64,000 nt of DNA from Nitrospira sp. GTDB lineage: Bacteria; Nitrospirota; Nitrospiria; Nitrospirales; Nitrospiraceae. Below are positions 27,086 through 36,554 of the stretch, one piece after another. Each line of letters begins with the position of its first letter. The stretch's first letter is position 1. The notes beneath the pieces were generated by a model, which saw only the letters and a program-made list of their open reading frames with translations, had not been told where the DNA came from and made no database searches. The stretch is taken from positions 62,001 to 126,000 of the forward strand of contig JADJXO010000005.1 in NCBI GenBank assembly GCA_016715825.1, given 5' to 3'. The position numbers were made by a program, and so were the translations under genes.

Positions 27086-27667
27086 ATGAATGATAGGACG
27101 ATGACTGCGAGTGGGATTCCGGGCTTTCATGACATGCATTTGGGGTCCCATGCCTGCCTTTTTTATGGGGCACCCAAAGAATTCCTCCGAGTCACGGCAG
27201 CGTTTTTAACAGCAGGCCTTGCGGGACACGAGTTATGTGTGTGGGTGCTTCCACCACCGGTCACTATTCCGCTTGCCTTCAGCGCACTCTTGCGTCACGG
27301 CTTAAACGGTCCCATGCTGCAAGCGTCGCAGCAGTTGCAGATTATATCCGCCCAAGAATGGTACTCGAGTGGCAGCTTCGATGTGCAGGAGTCTTTACAT
27401 CGGCTCGAAGCCTTACCGGTCTTCGCCCGCAAGTGTGGATATGCTAGGGTTCGGGCAGCGGGAGGGCCCGGAAAGTTCGTATCTGAGCCAAGTCGGCAAG
27501 CCTTTTTGCGGTATGAACGTCACGTGACGCCCCTCCTCAAAGCACTTCCCTTGGTAGGATTATGCTGCTATGCCTCTTCGGAGTGTGTCGCAACCGATAT
27601 GTTCGATATTATGAGCGCTCATCCTCAGACGTTGATCCGCACGCAGGCTGGGTGGGGCAGCCTCTAG
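27086..27667 (+). CDS. Stand-alone MEDS-domain sensor protein, copy 2
   Basis: The 193-aa paralogue of the protein at 15120-15686. The same landmarks appear in order: LGSHACLFYGAPKEFLRVTA, HELCVWVLPPPVTIPLAF, EWYSSGSFDV, RVRAAGGPGKF, PLVGLCCYASS and FDIMSAHPQTLIRTQ. MEDS domains sense small molecules in methanogen and methylotroph regulators. Neither copy carries a kinase or DNA-binding domain, and no two-component partner lies beside it. The ATG follows TGGAG at a somewhat long distance. Confidence 0.8.
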   Translation: MNDRTMTASGIPGFHDMHLGSHACLFYGAPKEFLRVTAAFLTAGLAGHELCVWVLPPPVTIPLAFSALLRHGLNGPMLQASQQLQIISAQEWYSSGSFDVQESLHRLEALPVFARKCGYARVRAAGGPGKFVSEPSRQAFLRYERHVTPLLKALPLVGLCCYASSECVATDMFDIMSAHPQTLIRTQAGWGSL

Positions 27668-28419
27668 CGCGGTATTATCCAACTCTGTCCGTGGACTCAA
27701 CAAGACTATAACGGTCGTGGCACGCCCTCACTCCCTCCCTATCAAAATTATCTGAGGTGGTCTCCGACTCCTTCTGATGCCGAAATATCCGGCTAAGGAA
27801 TTAGAAGGGGGGAATCCAGCGTATCCCAGTGCAATTTAGTTAGTCTCTCTCAATATCCCTCGTGTGCTCGTGTACTCTCAGGGTTCTCGCATCGTCCTAG
27901 CACCAAGTATGCCGATACTTATACTCACTGATACCGCTGAGCCTGCATTCACAGTGTAGTCAGTATTCCTCAAGTCCCGACAAGACTCGTGTGTAAGACC
28001 TCTAACACACCACTTTAGGCCAATTCGCTCTATTGGGCCGGGCGATTGGCCTCTGCTGGAACACCCAGTAGGCATTCGGTGAGACTGGCGTATCAAATCA
28101 GTCTGCTGTGTGCTTACCGCGAAGGTGAAAGCCCATCCAAGTAAACATATCCTGAGGGAATCATGCCCGAATGTAGACACGTGAATCCGCACACCCTGGA
28201 GCCCTGCCTCGTCTATTGCATCCCGAGCTTCGTCGCCTTGATACGCAACCGAAACAACTGTTTTAGAATGGTGGCCGTCAATCCAACTCGACTGGATGGT
28301 GCTCGGATGGACTGGTCCCTTGGTGTGAGCTATTTACTAACCGCCATGTCTCTGACACAGAGGCAAAATGAGGCGCCAGTCAGCGATTGACGGAATAAAA
28401 GGAAAGGAAAGGATAGTGA
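27668..28419. other. Intergenic region of about 750 bp
   Basis: Frames of 75-104 codons exist on both strands (for example ATG 28163 on the plus strand, preceded by GAGGGA), but their products show no recognisable pattern. No RNA gene or repeat recognised. Confidence 0.3.
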
Positions 28420-28608
28420 ATGGATAATATCGTTCAGGTGAACAAGGATCTGTTTCTTAACATTTCGGAGGCAGTCAAAATTGAGGCGCACGGCAACAGT
28501 TTCCGCATCTCCATTCGAGGCAATAACGGTGCGCTCACTGAGTATTACTGCCATGCCGATGCACCCGGATACAGCAAACTAAAGGAACTGCTCGCGAAAG
28601 CCAAATGA
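28420..28608 (+). CDS. Small conserved hypothetical protein (62 aa)
   Basis: The product starts MDNIVQVNKDLFLNISEAVK and shows alternating hydrophobic strands (IEAHGNSFRISIRG, TEYYCHAD) and a Lys-rich C-terminal helix (YSKLKELLAKAK). It looks like a compact beta-alpha cytoplasmic protein. AAAGGAAAGGA precedes the ATG. No family recognised. Confidence 0.6.
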   Translation: MDNIVQVNKDLFLNISEAVKIEAHGNSFRISIRGNNGALTEYYCHADAPGYSKLKELLAKAK

Positions 28609-28700
28609 GCTGCTCCACTGATGACCTCGCGAATAGCAAGGTCTTGACTGATTAAATGAAGATGGTACACATTCGCCCCATCGTGTTCCTGTAGTCTCAT

Positions 28701-29750
28701 TTGAGGTTGTGTTCGATCTTGTCTTCCAACACCTCCTTTCCTTTTCGACTTCTCGTCTTCCTGACCGCGTCTGTGATTCCCATCCAGGGATGTACGTCGC
28801 TCCTTCCTTCGTCGCAAACCGGAACCGCCACCGAATACAGTCAGCACTGTCGGCCCGCCATCACCAAGGCGGCTCCCAATCAGGCTCCTGCTCATGTCAC
28901 ACCCACCGTGCCTGTGGAGCCCTCCACGCGCGTCTCGCAACAGCTGAGTCCGGTGGCACAACGAATTGCCGGCACCATCGGTGCCCTTGCATTGCTGAAT
29001 GCCCTCATGAGCTCGCCACCCCCGTCCACTTTGGAGTGGGTCATGCTTCGGCTTCAATTGATGGAGCGGACACAACTGGCCACCCTGGAAGTGGACTCTG
29101 CCATCGCGGAGATCGTCTGCGAACGCGATCGAGCCGATCAGTTAGCAGACCGCATTGACGAAGTAGATGGAGCGCGTGTGAAACAGCTCACGATTGCCTC
29201 CATTGTGGTCGGAGGCGTGGCCGGCATTGTCACCGGTGGCATCGGCCTGGCTGCTGCTGCGACCGTGGGCGCCGATGCCATGACCTTGGGAGGCGGCGTC
29301 CTCGCCTCGTGGCTGGGGGTTTCCGCGCTCTTTGTTCAGTCCGAAGTCGATTTCCGGCACGACCGGAACCTCCTTGGAGAATTGTGGGAAGATCCAGCCG
29401 AGCCACAGATCTATTCTCCGATTTTGTGGCGCTATCTCCATCAGCCCCCGACGACTCAGGACGAGTCACCGCGAACCGAAGTCCTCAATGAGTGGCGTCA
29501 AAAGGGACGTTTAGGAGAACGGGATTCTCCAGATGAGGAGCGACGGCGGCGCCTGTTTTTCAGAACCGGTGGTCGCTATTCTTCGCCGGACCTCCGTGCA
29601 CGCGCCTCCATGCTGGAGACACTCGAAGCCTCATTGCGCCTCATTCACGAAGATCTTGAGGCGCTCATTCGAGAGGTGATGGCAGAGGTCGGATGGGAGT
29701 CTGAAGTGCTTCGCATCGGACGAGACCATGGTCCAAGAGAGATGAGATAA
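28701..29750 (+). CDS. Lipoprotein with internal glycine-rich hydrophobic segment
   Basis: A product of about 349 aa with a lipoprotein-type N-terminus (lipobox IPIQGC, Cys about residue 31). A helical middle part follows (about 100-160, Leu- and Glu-rich). Then comes a Gly/Ala-rich hydrophobic segment (VVGGVAGIVTGGIGLAAAAT, about 175-215), which could insert in a membrane. The tail (about 255-349) is Arg- and Glu-rich. No ATG is available: TTG at 28701 or 28707 must start it, as an in-frame TAG lies at 28692. No family recognised. It lies 40 bp before the CNNM-type gene. Confidence 0.65.
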   Translation: MRLCSILSSNTSFPFRLLVFLTASVIPIQGCTSLLPSSQTGTATEYSQHCRPAITKAAPNQAPAHVTPTVPVEPSTRVSQQLSPVAQRIAGTIGALALLNALMSSPPPSTLEWVMLRLQLMERTQLATLEVDSAIAEIVCERDRADQLADRIDEVDGARVKQLTIASIVVGGVAGIVTGGIGLAAAATVGADAMTLGGGVLASWLGVSALFVQSEVDFRHDRNLLGELWEDPAEPQIYSPILWRYLHQPPTTQDESPRTEVLNEWRQKGRLGERDSPDEERRRRLFFRTGGRYSSPDLRARASMLETLEASLRLIHEDLEALIREVMAEVGWESEVLRIGRDHGPREMR

Positions 29751-29790
29751 TAACTAGAAAGAAGAGGATATTGGCTGCGCGAAGGAAAGA

Positions 29791-31119
29791 TTGGTTTCTC
29801 TTTTCGGAAAGTTTGCAGACACGATGCTCATCGACATTGTCATCATTGTCCTTTTGATTTCCCTCAATGGCGTCTTGGCGATGACGGAACTGGCCGTCGT
29901 GTCGTCACGCAAGAACCGGCTGGAGACGAAAGCCGAGGCGGGCATCCGGTCAGCCAGAATTGCGCTGGATTTGAAGGACGACCCCAGTAAATTCCTTTCC
30001 ACGGTGCAGATTGGCATCACACTCATCGGGATTCTCTCTGGAGCGTTCAGCGGCGTGACGTTGGCCGGACCGTTGGGTGCCTATTTCATAGAGACGTTTC
30101 CTATTCTAGGACAATATGCCGACGATCTCGCGATGGGTCTGGTGGTGACGCTCGTCACCTATCTGTCCCTGGTGATTGGCGAGCTGGTGCCGAAGCAAAT
30201 CGCTCTCCGCTATGCTGATAATATCGCCGTGGCGATCGCACGACCGATTACCTGGCTTTCGAGATTGACGAATCCGCTTGTGGTGCTGCTCGACGCCTCC
30301 AATCGATGTATTCTGGCACTCCTAGGTATCAAGCGTGAAGAAGCATCCACAGTTAGCGAGGAAGACGTGAAGGCGGTAATCGCTGAAGGAACAGCGGCAG
30401 GCGTCTTAGAGCCGGAAGAAAAGCAAATGCTTGATCGAGTAATGCGCCTTGACGATCTCCCTCTGATCGCCGCCATGACGCATCGTAAGGACACCGTCTG
30501 GATTGACATCAATGAAGGACCGGAATCCATCCTGCATAAAATAGAGGAGACACACCATTCACGTTATCCCCTGTGCCAGACATCGTTTGAACAGATCATG
30601 GGCATCGTCGTGGTGAAGGATGTGCTGCTACAACTTGGCAGGGGAAAGCAGTTGGATTTACGTGCCATCGCGCATACGCCGATGTACATGCCGAAAGGCA
30701 AAAGCGTGCTGGAGGCGCTGGAGGAATTCAAGCGTTCCACCTCTAACATGGCGTTGATTGTGGATGAATATGGTGGACTTGAGGGCATCGTGACGCTGAA
30801 GGATATCATGGAAGTTATTGTCGGCGTGCTGCCGGAACCGGCGCACCGCGAAGACTATACGGCCACACTGCGCGAGGACGGGAGCTGGCTGGTGGATGGT
30901 GGCCTGTCCATTCACGAGGCCGAAGAAATGATCGGCATGCACGACATGATGGACCAAGAAGACAGTTTCACCACCGTCGCGGGTTTCATGTTCTTCCAGC
31001 TTGGTCAGGTTCCTAAGGCGGGGGATCATCTTGAGTGGCGACAGTGGCGATTTGAAGTGATGGATATGGATGGAACAAGAATCGACAAACTTCTTGTGTC
31101 GAAGGTGACGACGGAATAG
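29791..31119 (+). CDS. CNNM/CorC-family membrane protein (hemolysin-like)
   Basis: A 442-aa protein with the full plan of the hemolysin C/CorB/CNNM family. The N-terminal DUF21 membrane domain (about residues 12-200) carries the family sequence around LNGVLAMTELAVVSSRKNRL and the GELVPKQIALRYA segment. A CBS-domain pair follows (about 215-345), then a C-terminal CorC_HlyC domain (about 355-435). Such proteins are linked to magnesium or cobalt export and resistance. Start may be TTG 29791 with AAGGAAAG upstream, or ATG 29824 closer to the first helix. Confidence 0.9.
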   Translation: MVSLFGKFADTMLIDIVIIVLLISLNGVLAMTELAVVSSRKNRLETKAEAGIRSARIALDLKDDPSKFLSTVQIGITLIGILSGAFSGVTLAGPLGAYFIETFPILGQYADDLAMGLVVTLVTYLSLVIGELVPKQIALRYADNIAVAIARPITWLSRLTNPLVVLLDASNRCILALLGIKREEASTVSEEDVKAVIAEGTAAGVLEPEEKQMLDRVMRLDDLPLIAAMTHRKDTVWIDINEGPESILHKIEETHHSRYPLCQTSFEQIMGIVVVKDVLLQLGRGKQLDLRAIAHTPMYMPKGKSVLEALEEFKRSTSNMALIVDEYGGLEGIVTLKDIMEVIVGVLPEPAHREDYTATLREDGSWLVDGGLSIHEAEEMIGMHDMMDQEDSFTTVAGFMFFQLGQVPKAGDHLEWRQWRFEVMDMDGTRIDKLLVSKVTTE

Positions 31120-31271
31120 GGCGCGACTACCCCACCTCATTCCTGAACACGATCGATACACCTATCATCTAATAAAACACCTAATGTTCGAAGTCTGAGG
31201 CTGATTGCATACCAATCATCCGGGTCCTGCTGAGTGGCCACCGGCCCCAGAGACCCGCGCCGTCGGCTCAA

Positions 31272-31434
31272 TCAGCGCTCGGCGTGAGACACTTGACGAA
31301 GATTGGTGTCGTCGATCTACTGCACTTCTTCCACCCCCTCCATGAACCGAGGGAATTCTTTAAATTGGGTCCATTGGTTGTAGGCCGTACGAACTGCCAC
31401 ATTTGAGATTAATCGATTTCTCGATTACAGATAT
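31272..31434 (-). pseudogene. Remnant of an SRPBCC gene
   Basis: The minus strand holds a decayed copy of the gene at 37114. ATA replaces the start codon at 31434, followed by SVIEKSINLK. A frameshift follows, then VAVRTAYNQWTQFKEFPRFM and EGVEEVQ, a TAG, IDDTNLRQVS and a TGA at 31272. The intact paralogue reads SVIEKSIDLN, VSVRTAYNQWTQFEEFPRFM, EGVELVRQLDD. So start loss, an indel and nonsense changes are all visible. The remaining 3' two thirds of the gene are not recognisable. Confidence 0.75.
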
Positions 31435-31518
31435 GAGGAGCATCTTCTTTCCTGATGGTGAGGTCACCGTTCAAGGTGCCTTACTTATATGTTGAATGCC
31501 TTCGTCTATAGGAGAGGC

Positions 31519-31872
31519 CTATTTACCCCCAGCTCCGCCGGTTCCATCAGATGAACCCATGCTCCCGGTTGATCCCTTGCTCCCTGACCCAGAGCCTGTG
31601 CCGGAGTCGCTGCCCCCAGCTGCTCCAACGCCAGGGTTTGTCTTACTTGCATTGGATCCGGTAGTTTCCGGGGCTGTTTTTGGTTTGCCACTCGGCTTTA
31701 CACCCTCCATTAATCCATCTGAGTTTTTTGATGTGTCCCCCTTCATGCCATCCCCCTTCATCGATTGCGACTGGCTGTCACTTTTGGATTGCTCGGCCAT
31801 AACCGGTCCGCCGGTGAATAAGATAATTCCACTAGCTAGACTCATATAGATGCATGCTTGACGGCTCGTCAT
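31519..31872 (-). CDS. Gly/Ser-rich exported protein, family copy 1
   Basis: The 117-aa product has a signal peptide (MTSRQACIYMSLASGIILFT onward, cleavage near VMA-EQ). A hydrophilic Lys/Ser/Asp-rich middle and a Gly/Ser-rich tail follow, ending GTGGAGGK. Its N-terminus matches that of the protein at 36555 (MTIRQACIYIFITGG), and the GGK end matches 36555 and 57408. Probably an intrinsically disordered secreted or periplasmic protein. Start ATG 31872 follows GGAGAG. The CCCAGTAC-N18-TTTAGAGT element lies 60-93 bp upstream. Confidence 0.75.
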   Translation of the reverse strand: MTSRQACIYMSLASGIILFTGGPVMAEQSKSDSQSQSMKGDGMKGDTSKNSDGLMEGVKPSGKPKTAPETTGSNASKTNPGVGAAGGSDSGTGSGSGSKGSTGSMGSSDGTGGAGGK

Positions 31873-31931
31873 CTCATTCTCTCCTTCGTGTTGGGTTGAT
31901 CCGACAATGGTTTGTTGAGCGTACTGCTTTT

Positions 31932-31965
31932 ACTCTAAACAAAGTTGTGAGGATTCTGTACTGGG
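31932..31965 (-). promoter_or_regulatory. Promoter-like element CCCAGTAC-N18-TTTAGAGT
   Basis: On the minus strand TCTTTT leads into CCCAGTAC (31965-31958), then 18 bp, then TTTAGAGT (31939-31932), 93 bp before the Gly-rich gene start. The TCTTTTCCCAGTA block is the same as in front of the two other Gly-rich genes. Confidence 0.5.
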
Positions 31966-32169
31966 AAAAGACCTGGAAGAGATCTGTCATAAGGGATAGC
32001 TATTCTTTCGATCTACTCGGTCCTCACGTCGAACTGAAGAAGTTCGATCGAGCCTTCCATAAGAAACGTTCCACCCTTTTCTTCCTGATACCCGTGCGGC
32101 TAGGGACCATACCAGCATCAGCGGATAGGCGAACGCGATAGCTTGAACCATCTTAGTCTGAATTTTTAG

Positions 32170-32322
32170 ATGCATAATATGGCGGCCAACTGCCAGATGA
32201 TCATTGCAGCGGGGCAGGGGGCGCTCGCAGGCCAGGCGATCAATCGGGATCTGTTCGAAGACCGCCTGAGGAGGCATGCCTTGCCGCGCTCAGGTCAACA
32301 ACAAAAAATCGTATCTGCATAG
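32170..32322 (+). pseudogene. C-terminal remnant of a thioredoxin-reductase-like flavoprotein
   Basis: A 50-codon frame ending at TAG 32320-32322 reads MAANCQMIIAAGQGALAGQA then INRDLFEDRLRRHALPRS. The AAGQGALAGQAINRDL stretch corresponds to the conserved last helix of NAD(P)/FAD-dependent thioredoxin-reductase-type oxidoreductases. The rest of such a gene is absent upstream, where the Gly-rich gene promoter lies. Likely a gene tail left by a deletion; no ribosome binding site is apparent. Confidence 0.55.
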
Positions 32323-32345
32323 GCGGTTCGTAACAAGGAGAAAAC

Positions 32346-34550
32346 ATGAAACGGGATAAGAAGAGTAAGGACACAGAGAAAGTCAGCCAGCTCACTCAGT
32401 TTGAGGAGAGCGCCGTTGAACAGCTCCTCACGACCAACCAGGGACTGGCTGTCAACGATGACCAGAATTCTCTCAAAGCTGGTCCACGCGGGCCCTCGCT
32501 GCTGGAAGATTTTCACCTACGCGAGAAAATCACGCATTTTGACCATGAGCGGATCCCGGAACGCGTGGTGCATGCGCGCGGTTCGGCAGCCCATGGGTTT
32601 TTCCAGGTCTATGAGTCCATGGCTTCAGTGACGAGGGCCGCCTTTCTTCAAGATCCGTCGGCTCGCACGCCCGTCTTCGTGCGGTTTTCCACGGTGGTGG
32701 GATCACGGGGCTCGAGCGACTTGGCGCGGGATGTTCGGGGATTCGCGGTGAAATTCTATACCCAGGAGGGAAACTTTGATCTCGTCGGGAATAACATTCC
32801 CGTATTCTTCATACAGGACGGGATGAAATTTCCAGACCTGGTGCATGCGGTCAAGCCGGAACCGCACCATGAAATGCCTCAGGCAGCCTCTGCCCACGAC
32901 ACTTTCTGGGATTTTATCTCACTGATGCCCGAGTCAATGCACATGATTATGTGGGTGATGTCCGATAGGGCGATCCCACGGAGCTTGCGCATGATGGAGG
33001 GCTTTGGGGTGCATACGTTCCGGTTTGTGAACGTCAAGGGCACCTCCCGCTTCGTTAAATTTCACTGGAAGCCGCTCTTGGGCGTACATTCCGTCGCCTG
33101 GGACGAAGCGCAAAAGATTTCCGGAATCGATCCTGATTTTCATCGCCGGGATTTGTGGGAAGCGATCGAACACGGGGACTTTCCCGAATGGGAACTCGGC
33201 GTACAGATTGTTGAGGAAAAAGATGAGCATCGCTTCGACTTCGATCTCCTGGATGCGACCAAAATCATTCCAGAAGAACTCGTGCCGGTGAAACGTATCG
33301 GAAAGTTGACCCTGAACAAGAACCCCGACAACTTCTTTGCCGAGACGGAACAGGTAGCCTTCCATCCCGGTCATGTCGTGCCTGGAATTGATTTCTCCAA
33401 TGATCCCCTGCTCCAGGGTCGGCTCTTCTCGTATCTTGATACGCAGCTCATTCGACTGGGCGGGCCAAATTTTCATGAAATTCCGATTAACCGGCCAGTA
33501 TCGCCCGTTCACAATAATCAACGCGATGGGCATATGCGGCAAACCATCAATCAGGGGCGGGTCAGTTATCACCCCAATTCTTTGGGGGGTGGCTGCCCCA
33601 TGCAAGCTAAGGCTGATATGAGCGGATTTGTGAGCTACGCGGAACGAATGGAAGGATCCAAAGTGCGGGCGCGAAGCGAGAAGTTTTTCGATCACTTCAG
33701 CCAGGCGGCCTTGTTCTATAACAGCCAGTCTCATCCGGAGAAAGCACACATCGTCCAGGCGTTGCGATTCGAACTTGGGAAAGTCCAGACGCCAACGATT
33801 CGTGAACGCATGCTGTTTTTGCTCGCGCAGATAGACACAACGCTCGCCGGCCTGGTAGCCCAGGGCCTCGGCATACCCGTGCCCACGAAAGTCGAGGGCC
33901 CCGTCAACCAAAGCGTGCCTGCAGACGGCCAGTCGAAACAATTCCAGCCAAAACCGCCGACGCGTACCGTCACCCGGTCACCGGCCTTGAGCATGGCGAA
34001 TACGGTGAAGGAAAGCATTGCGACGCGGAAGATTGCCATTCTGGCTGCGGATGGCGTGGACGATACCGCGATCGCCGGGATGAAAAGGGCACTGATGGCC
34101 GCGGGTGCACAAGTCAAAGTGGTCTCCCCGAGACTTGGGACCGTGACGGGCGCGAAGGGGACGCAGACCGCCATCGATTTTAGTTTCCTGACGGCGGGCT
34201 CGGTTCTGTTTGATGCCGTCTATGTACCTGGCGGCGAACAAAGTGTCGAAATCTTAAAAGGGGATGCGAAGGCGGTCATGTTCGTCAAAGAAGCCTACCT
34301 CCACTGCAAACCCATCGCCGTGACCGACGCGGGGCTCGACCTCTTGATGGAGGCGCAGTCTGGTGCGGATAAAACATCGAAAAGTCACGCCGAAGGCGTA
34401 GCTCACGATGACACCAAGCTGCTCGCAGGGGATGAAGGCATCGTCACCGGGATGGCAGCACAAATGAAGCAGGTCGCAGCAAAATTTATCAAAGCCCTCT
34501 CCCAACACCGTCATTGGGACCGGGAAAGCAAAGGACAAATGCCCGCCTGA
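32346..34550 (+). CDS. katE: Monofunctional catalase HPII
   Basis: A 734-aa large-subunit clade 2 catalase that removes hydrogen peroxide. The catalytic His is in VVHARGSAAHG (His76), the distal Asn in GNNIPVFFIQDG (about 149-150) and the proximal haem Tyr in FSYLDTQLIRLG (about 361). After the catalase core (to about 540) comes the C-terminal flavodoxin/DJ-1-like domain (about 565-725) with KIAILAADGVDDTAI and YVPGGEQSVE, which defines the HPII type. ATG follows AACAAGGAG. It is followed 50 bp later by a ferritin-like gene on the same strand, so a joint oxidative-stress operon is likely. Confidence 0.96.
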   Translation: MKRDKKSKDTEKVSQLTQFEESAVEQLLTTNQGLAVNDDQNSLKAGPRGPSLLEDFHLREKITHFDHERIPERVVHARGSAAHGFFQVYESMASVTRAAFLQDPSARTPVFVRFSTVVGSRGSSDLARDVRGFAVKFYTQEGNFDLVGNNIPVFFIQDGMKFPDLVHAVKPEPHHEMPQAASAHDTFWDFISLMPESMHMIMWVMSDRAIPRSLRMMEGFGVHTFRFVNVKGTSRFVKFHWKPLLGVHSVAWDEAQKISGIDPDFHRRDLWEAIEHGDFPEWELGVQIVEEKDEHRFDFDLLDATKIIPEELVPVKRIGKLTLNKNPDNFFAETEQVAFHPGHVVPGIDFSNDPLLQGRLFSYLDTQLIRLGGPNFHEIPINRPVSPVHNNQRDGHMRQTINQGRVSYHPNSLGGGCPMQAKADMSGFVSYAERMEGSKVRARSEKFFDHFSQAALFYNSQSHPEKAHIVQALRFELGKVQTPTIRERMLFLLAQIDTTLAGLVAQGLGIPVPTKVEGPVNQSVPADGQSKQFQPKPPTRTVTRSPALSMANTVKESIATRKIAILAADGVDDTAIAGMKRALMAAGAQVKVVSPRLGTVTGAKGTQTAIDFSFLTAGSVLFDAVYVPGGEQSVEILKGDAKAVMFVKEAYLHCKPIAVTDAGLDLLMEAQSGADKTSKSHAEGVAHDDTKLLAGDEGIVTGMAAQMKQVAAKFIKALSQHRHWDRESKGQMPA

Positions 34551-34600
34551 ACAGGTCGTCAGGCAGTTAAAGGACCATAACACCATATAAGGAGCACATC

Positions 34601-35200
34601 ATGAAAAAAGATCAATTGCAGGAACTGCTGTACCAGGCCTTAGAAACAGAAGCCGGAGGGGTGCAAGTCTACGAGACTGCCGTCCGCTGCGCCATCAACG
34701 AAGACCTCAAGGAAGAATGGGAGAAGTATCTGGAGCAGACACGGACCCATGAGCGCATGATGCGATCGCTCCTAGAAACGATGGGGCTGGATCCGGCGAA
34801 AGAGACCCCGGGAAGACAGGTCGTGCGCCACAAGGGTGAAGCGTTGGTCGAGGCGATGAAAATGGCGCTCAAGGGAGATAGTCCGGAGGCGGCACAACTC
34901 GTCGCCGCGGAATGTGTCGTCACGGCTGAAACCAAAGACCACCAGAACTGGGAGTTGCTAGGGGAGGCGGCGAAAAAGCTTCCTGCCACCGAAGCGAAGG
35001 CTCTCAAGGAGGCTTGCGGACAGATTGAAGACCAGGAAGACGAGCATTTGTACCATTCGATGGGTTGGAGCAGGGAGTTGTGGATGGAGTCGCTGGGTCT
35101 GCCTGCCGTGCTTCCGCCGCCGGAGGAAGAACAGGATGTGAAAACCGCTGAGGAAGCTGCTCAGGCCAAAGGGTCGAGGGCACAGATGGTGAAGTCGTAG
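34601..35200 (+). CDS. Ferritin-like four-helix protein
   Basis: A 199-aa helical protein. Glu/His-containing helices (LYQALETEAGGVQVYETAV, EKYLEQTRTHERMMRSLL, AAECVVTAETKDHQNWELLG, EACGQIEDQEDEHLYHSMGW) supply the ExxH-type metal ligands of a ferritin-like diiron fold. The C-terminal 40 residues are a charged tail. It lies directly behind katE and probably stores or handles iron under peroxide stress, or is structurally related to rubrerythrin-type proteins. ATG with ATAAGGAG upstream. Confidence 0.82.
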   Translation: MKKDQLQELLYQALETEAGGVQVYETAVRCAINEDLKEEWEKYLEQTRTHERMMRSLLETMGLDPAKETPGRQVVRHKGEALVEAMKMALKGDSPEAAQLVAAECVVTAETKDHQNWELLGEAAKKLPATEAKALKEACGQIEDQEDEHLYHSMGWSRELWMESLGLPAVLPPPEEEQDVKTAEEAAQAKGSRAQMVKS

Positions 35201-35645
35201 GCCAACCAGCGTCATTCGAAGGAGAGTCCAATACAATCGCCCTGGATGCGCGCGACACTACCGCGACGTGATCCGGAGATGTCATCGCTTCCTTAGAAGT
35301 CTCTTTGTATTCATAAGAGGTAGCCATCACGCTAGATCGACACACGCTGCAGAAGTATTGTCTAAAAAAGCTGTAGACCTCGAGACCAGTGAGCCTTTGC
35401 CCGCTGGGCGCAAGCGACTTATCAGGTCAGTGAACGCCGGCGTCGAGCTGCTCCCAATGCTGCGGGGCCTCCTTGCAATATCGGAATCGCCGCGATCCTC
35501 AAGAGGCATGGACGGATGCGCCTCCCGACCTACCCTCCCCCCAATGTATTTACCTAGTATTGAACGACCTTGCGGTCCGCTACGATAAATATTGAAACAG
35601 CGGTCGAAAGAGCCCACAGATCAGTCAACCTAGAAAGGAGCAATT
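35201..35645. other. Intergenic region with a promoter-like element
   Basis: About 440 bp. Frames of about 100 codons on both strands lack ribosome binding sites and recognisable products. The only marked feature is the CCTAGTAT-N18-GCTACGAT element at 35553-35586 in front of the next gene. Confidence 0.35.
35553..35586 (+). promoter_or_regulatory. Promoter-like element CCTAGTAT-N18-GCTACGAT
   Basis: CCTAGTAT (35553-35560) and GCTACGAT (35579-35586) are separated by exactly 18 bp, 93 bp before the start of the exported protein gene. The second box is identical to the one upstream of the Gly-rich gene at 57408. Confidence 0.5.
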
Positions 35646-36002
35646 ATGCGACTCATGACCAAAATGATAGGTACGCCATTACTGGCAGTTGTGTTTTGCG
35701 CAGGTTTTTCCACCATCGCACACTCAGTAGACCGGGAGGTCTATGACAAACCGATTGTGCAAACGGGCAATACCATCAAAGGGAAGATTATGAGTGTGAA
35801 TCCGGACGCGAAGGTTGCCCAGACGTGGCATGTGGGAGTGAAGGACAGCGACACTGGACATGTAGTAGTTCTTCATGTCGATAAGACCACCACAAGAAAG
35901 GACATTATGCTAAGCCCTGATGTGGGAGCCAATGTGGTCGCTAAGTATAATGAGCAAAAGCATGCCATTTCATTTCTGACGGATCAGAGCATGAGCCACT
36001 GA
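35646..36002 (+). CDS. Small exported protein with DUF5666-like fold
   Basis: The 118-aa product has a signal peptide (about 1-27, cleavage near AHS-VD). The mature all-beta part reads IKGKIMSVNPDAKVAQTWHV, GVKDSDTGHVVVLHVD, then SPDVGANVVAKYNEQKHAIS. The IKGKIMSV entry strand and the VGANVVAKY turn parallel VKGTLMSIKG and PGDKVKAYV in the protein at 16304. Probably periplasmic; function unknown. GAAAGGAG precedes the ATG. The promoter-like element lies 93 bp upstream. Confidence 0.68.
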   Translation: MRLMTKMIGTPLLAVVFCAGFSTIAHSVDREVYDKPIVQTGNTIKGKIMSVNPDAKVAQTWHVGVKDSDTGHVVVLHVDKTTTRKDIMLSPDVGANVVAKYNEQKHAISFLTDQSMSH

Positions 36003-36554
36003 CATCCTTTGTGATATCCAAGGTAGCACTTTAGATGAATGACGGTTCAGGAATGCCGGGCTGTCACGAAGGAAGTGGATAGAGAGGTTGTTAAACAGGC
36101 GATCAGAGTGCCCGCGCTCAATGTCCATGTTACCCAGACTGCTGTGTAACACAAGTATTGAGGCTGAATATGCGATGAATTTCAGAATTCCGAACTGACC
36201 TTATGCAACAGAATGTTAGAAGGTGGTTTGTGATTGCTTTAATCTTAGCTTCACCATTCCCCCGAGTAAGGTCGAGAATTGTCCCCCTGACATCGATAAC
36301 CTTATCGATAGGGCAGGCACTATGGATTGGTCAGAAAACTAATGGCCGTAGTGTGATCACTCGTTCATTCAGAACACATGATTCAATAACTGGGAACCGG
36401 ACACGCCGTCCCCATCCATCGACTCATTCCAAACATCTCGCGAGACATCCTATCTCTTTTCCCAGTATTGGATTCTCTCCTGCATTGCTAGACTACCTCG
36501 AGCAACATCGAAGACATCACGTGTGAATAAACCAATAATGTAGAGAGGCTAAGT
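36003..36554. other. Intergenic region with a promoter-like element
   Basis: About 550 bp. No convincing gene. The stretch 36421-36494 is similar to 57281-57354, in front of the paralogous Gly-rich gene (shared ATCTCGCGA and TCTTTTCCCAGTAT blocks), so the upstream control DNA was duplicated with the gene or is under selection. Confidence 0.4.
36461..36494 (+). promoter_or_regulatory. Promoter-like element CCCAGTAT-N18-GCTAGACT
   Basis: TCTTTT leads into CCCAGTAT (36461-36468), then 18 bp, then GCTAGACT (36487-36494), 94 bp before the Gly-rich gene start. Confidence 0.5.

Noticed and set aside
28163..28390. 75-codon plus-strand frame preceded by GAGGGA
   Set aside because: Product lacks any regular helix or strand pattern and has no known relatives that I recognise; kept only as a note in the intergenic entry.
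32934..33941. 335-codon minus-strand frame inside katE
   Set aside because: Long only because the katE codon bias leaves the opposite frame open; product has no recognisable fold, katE is certain.
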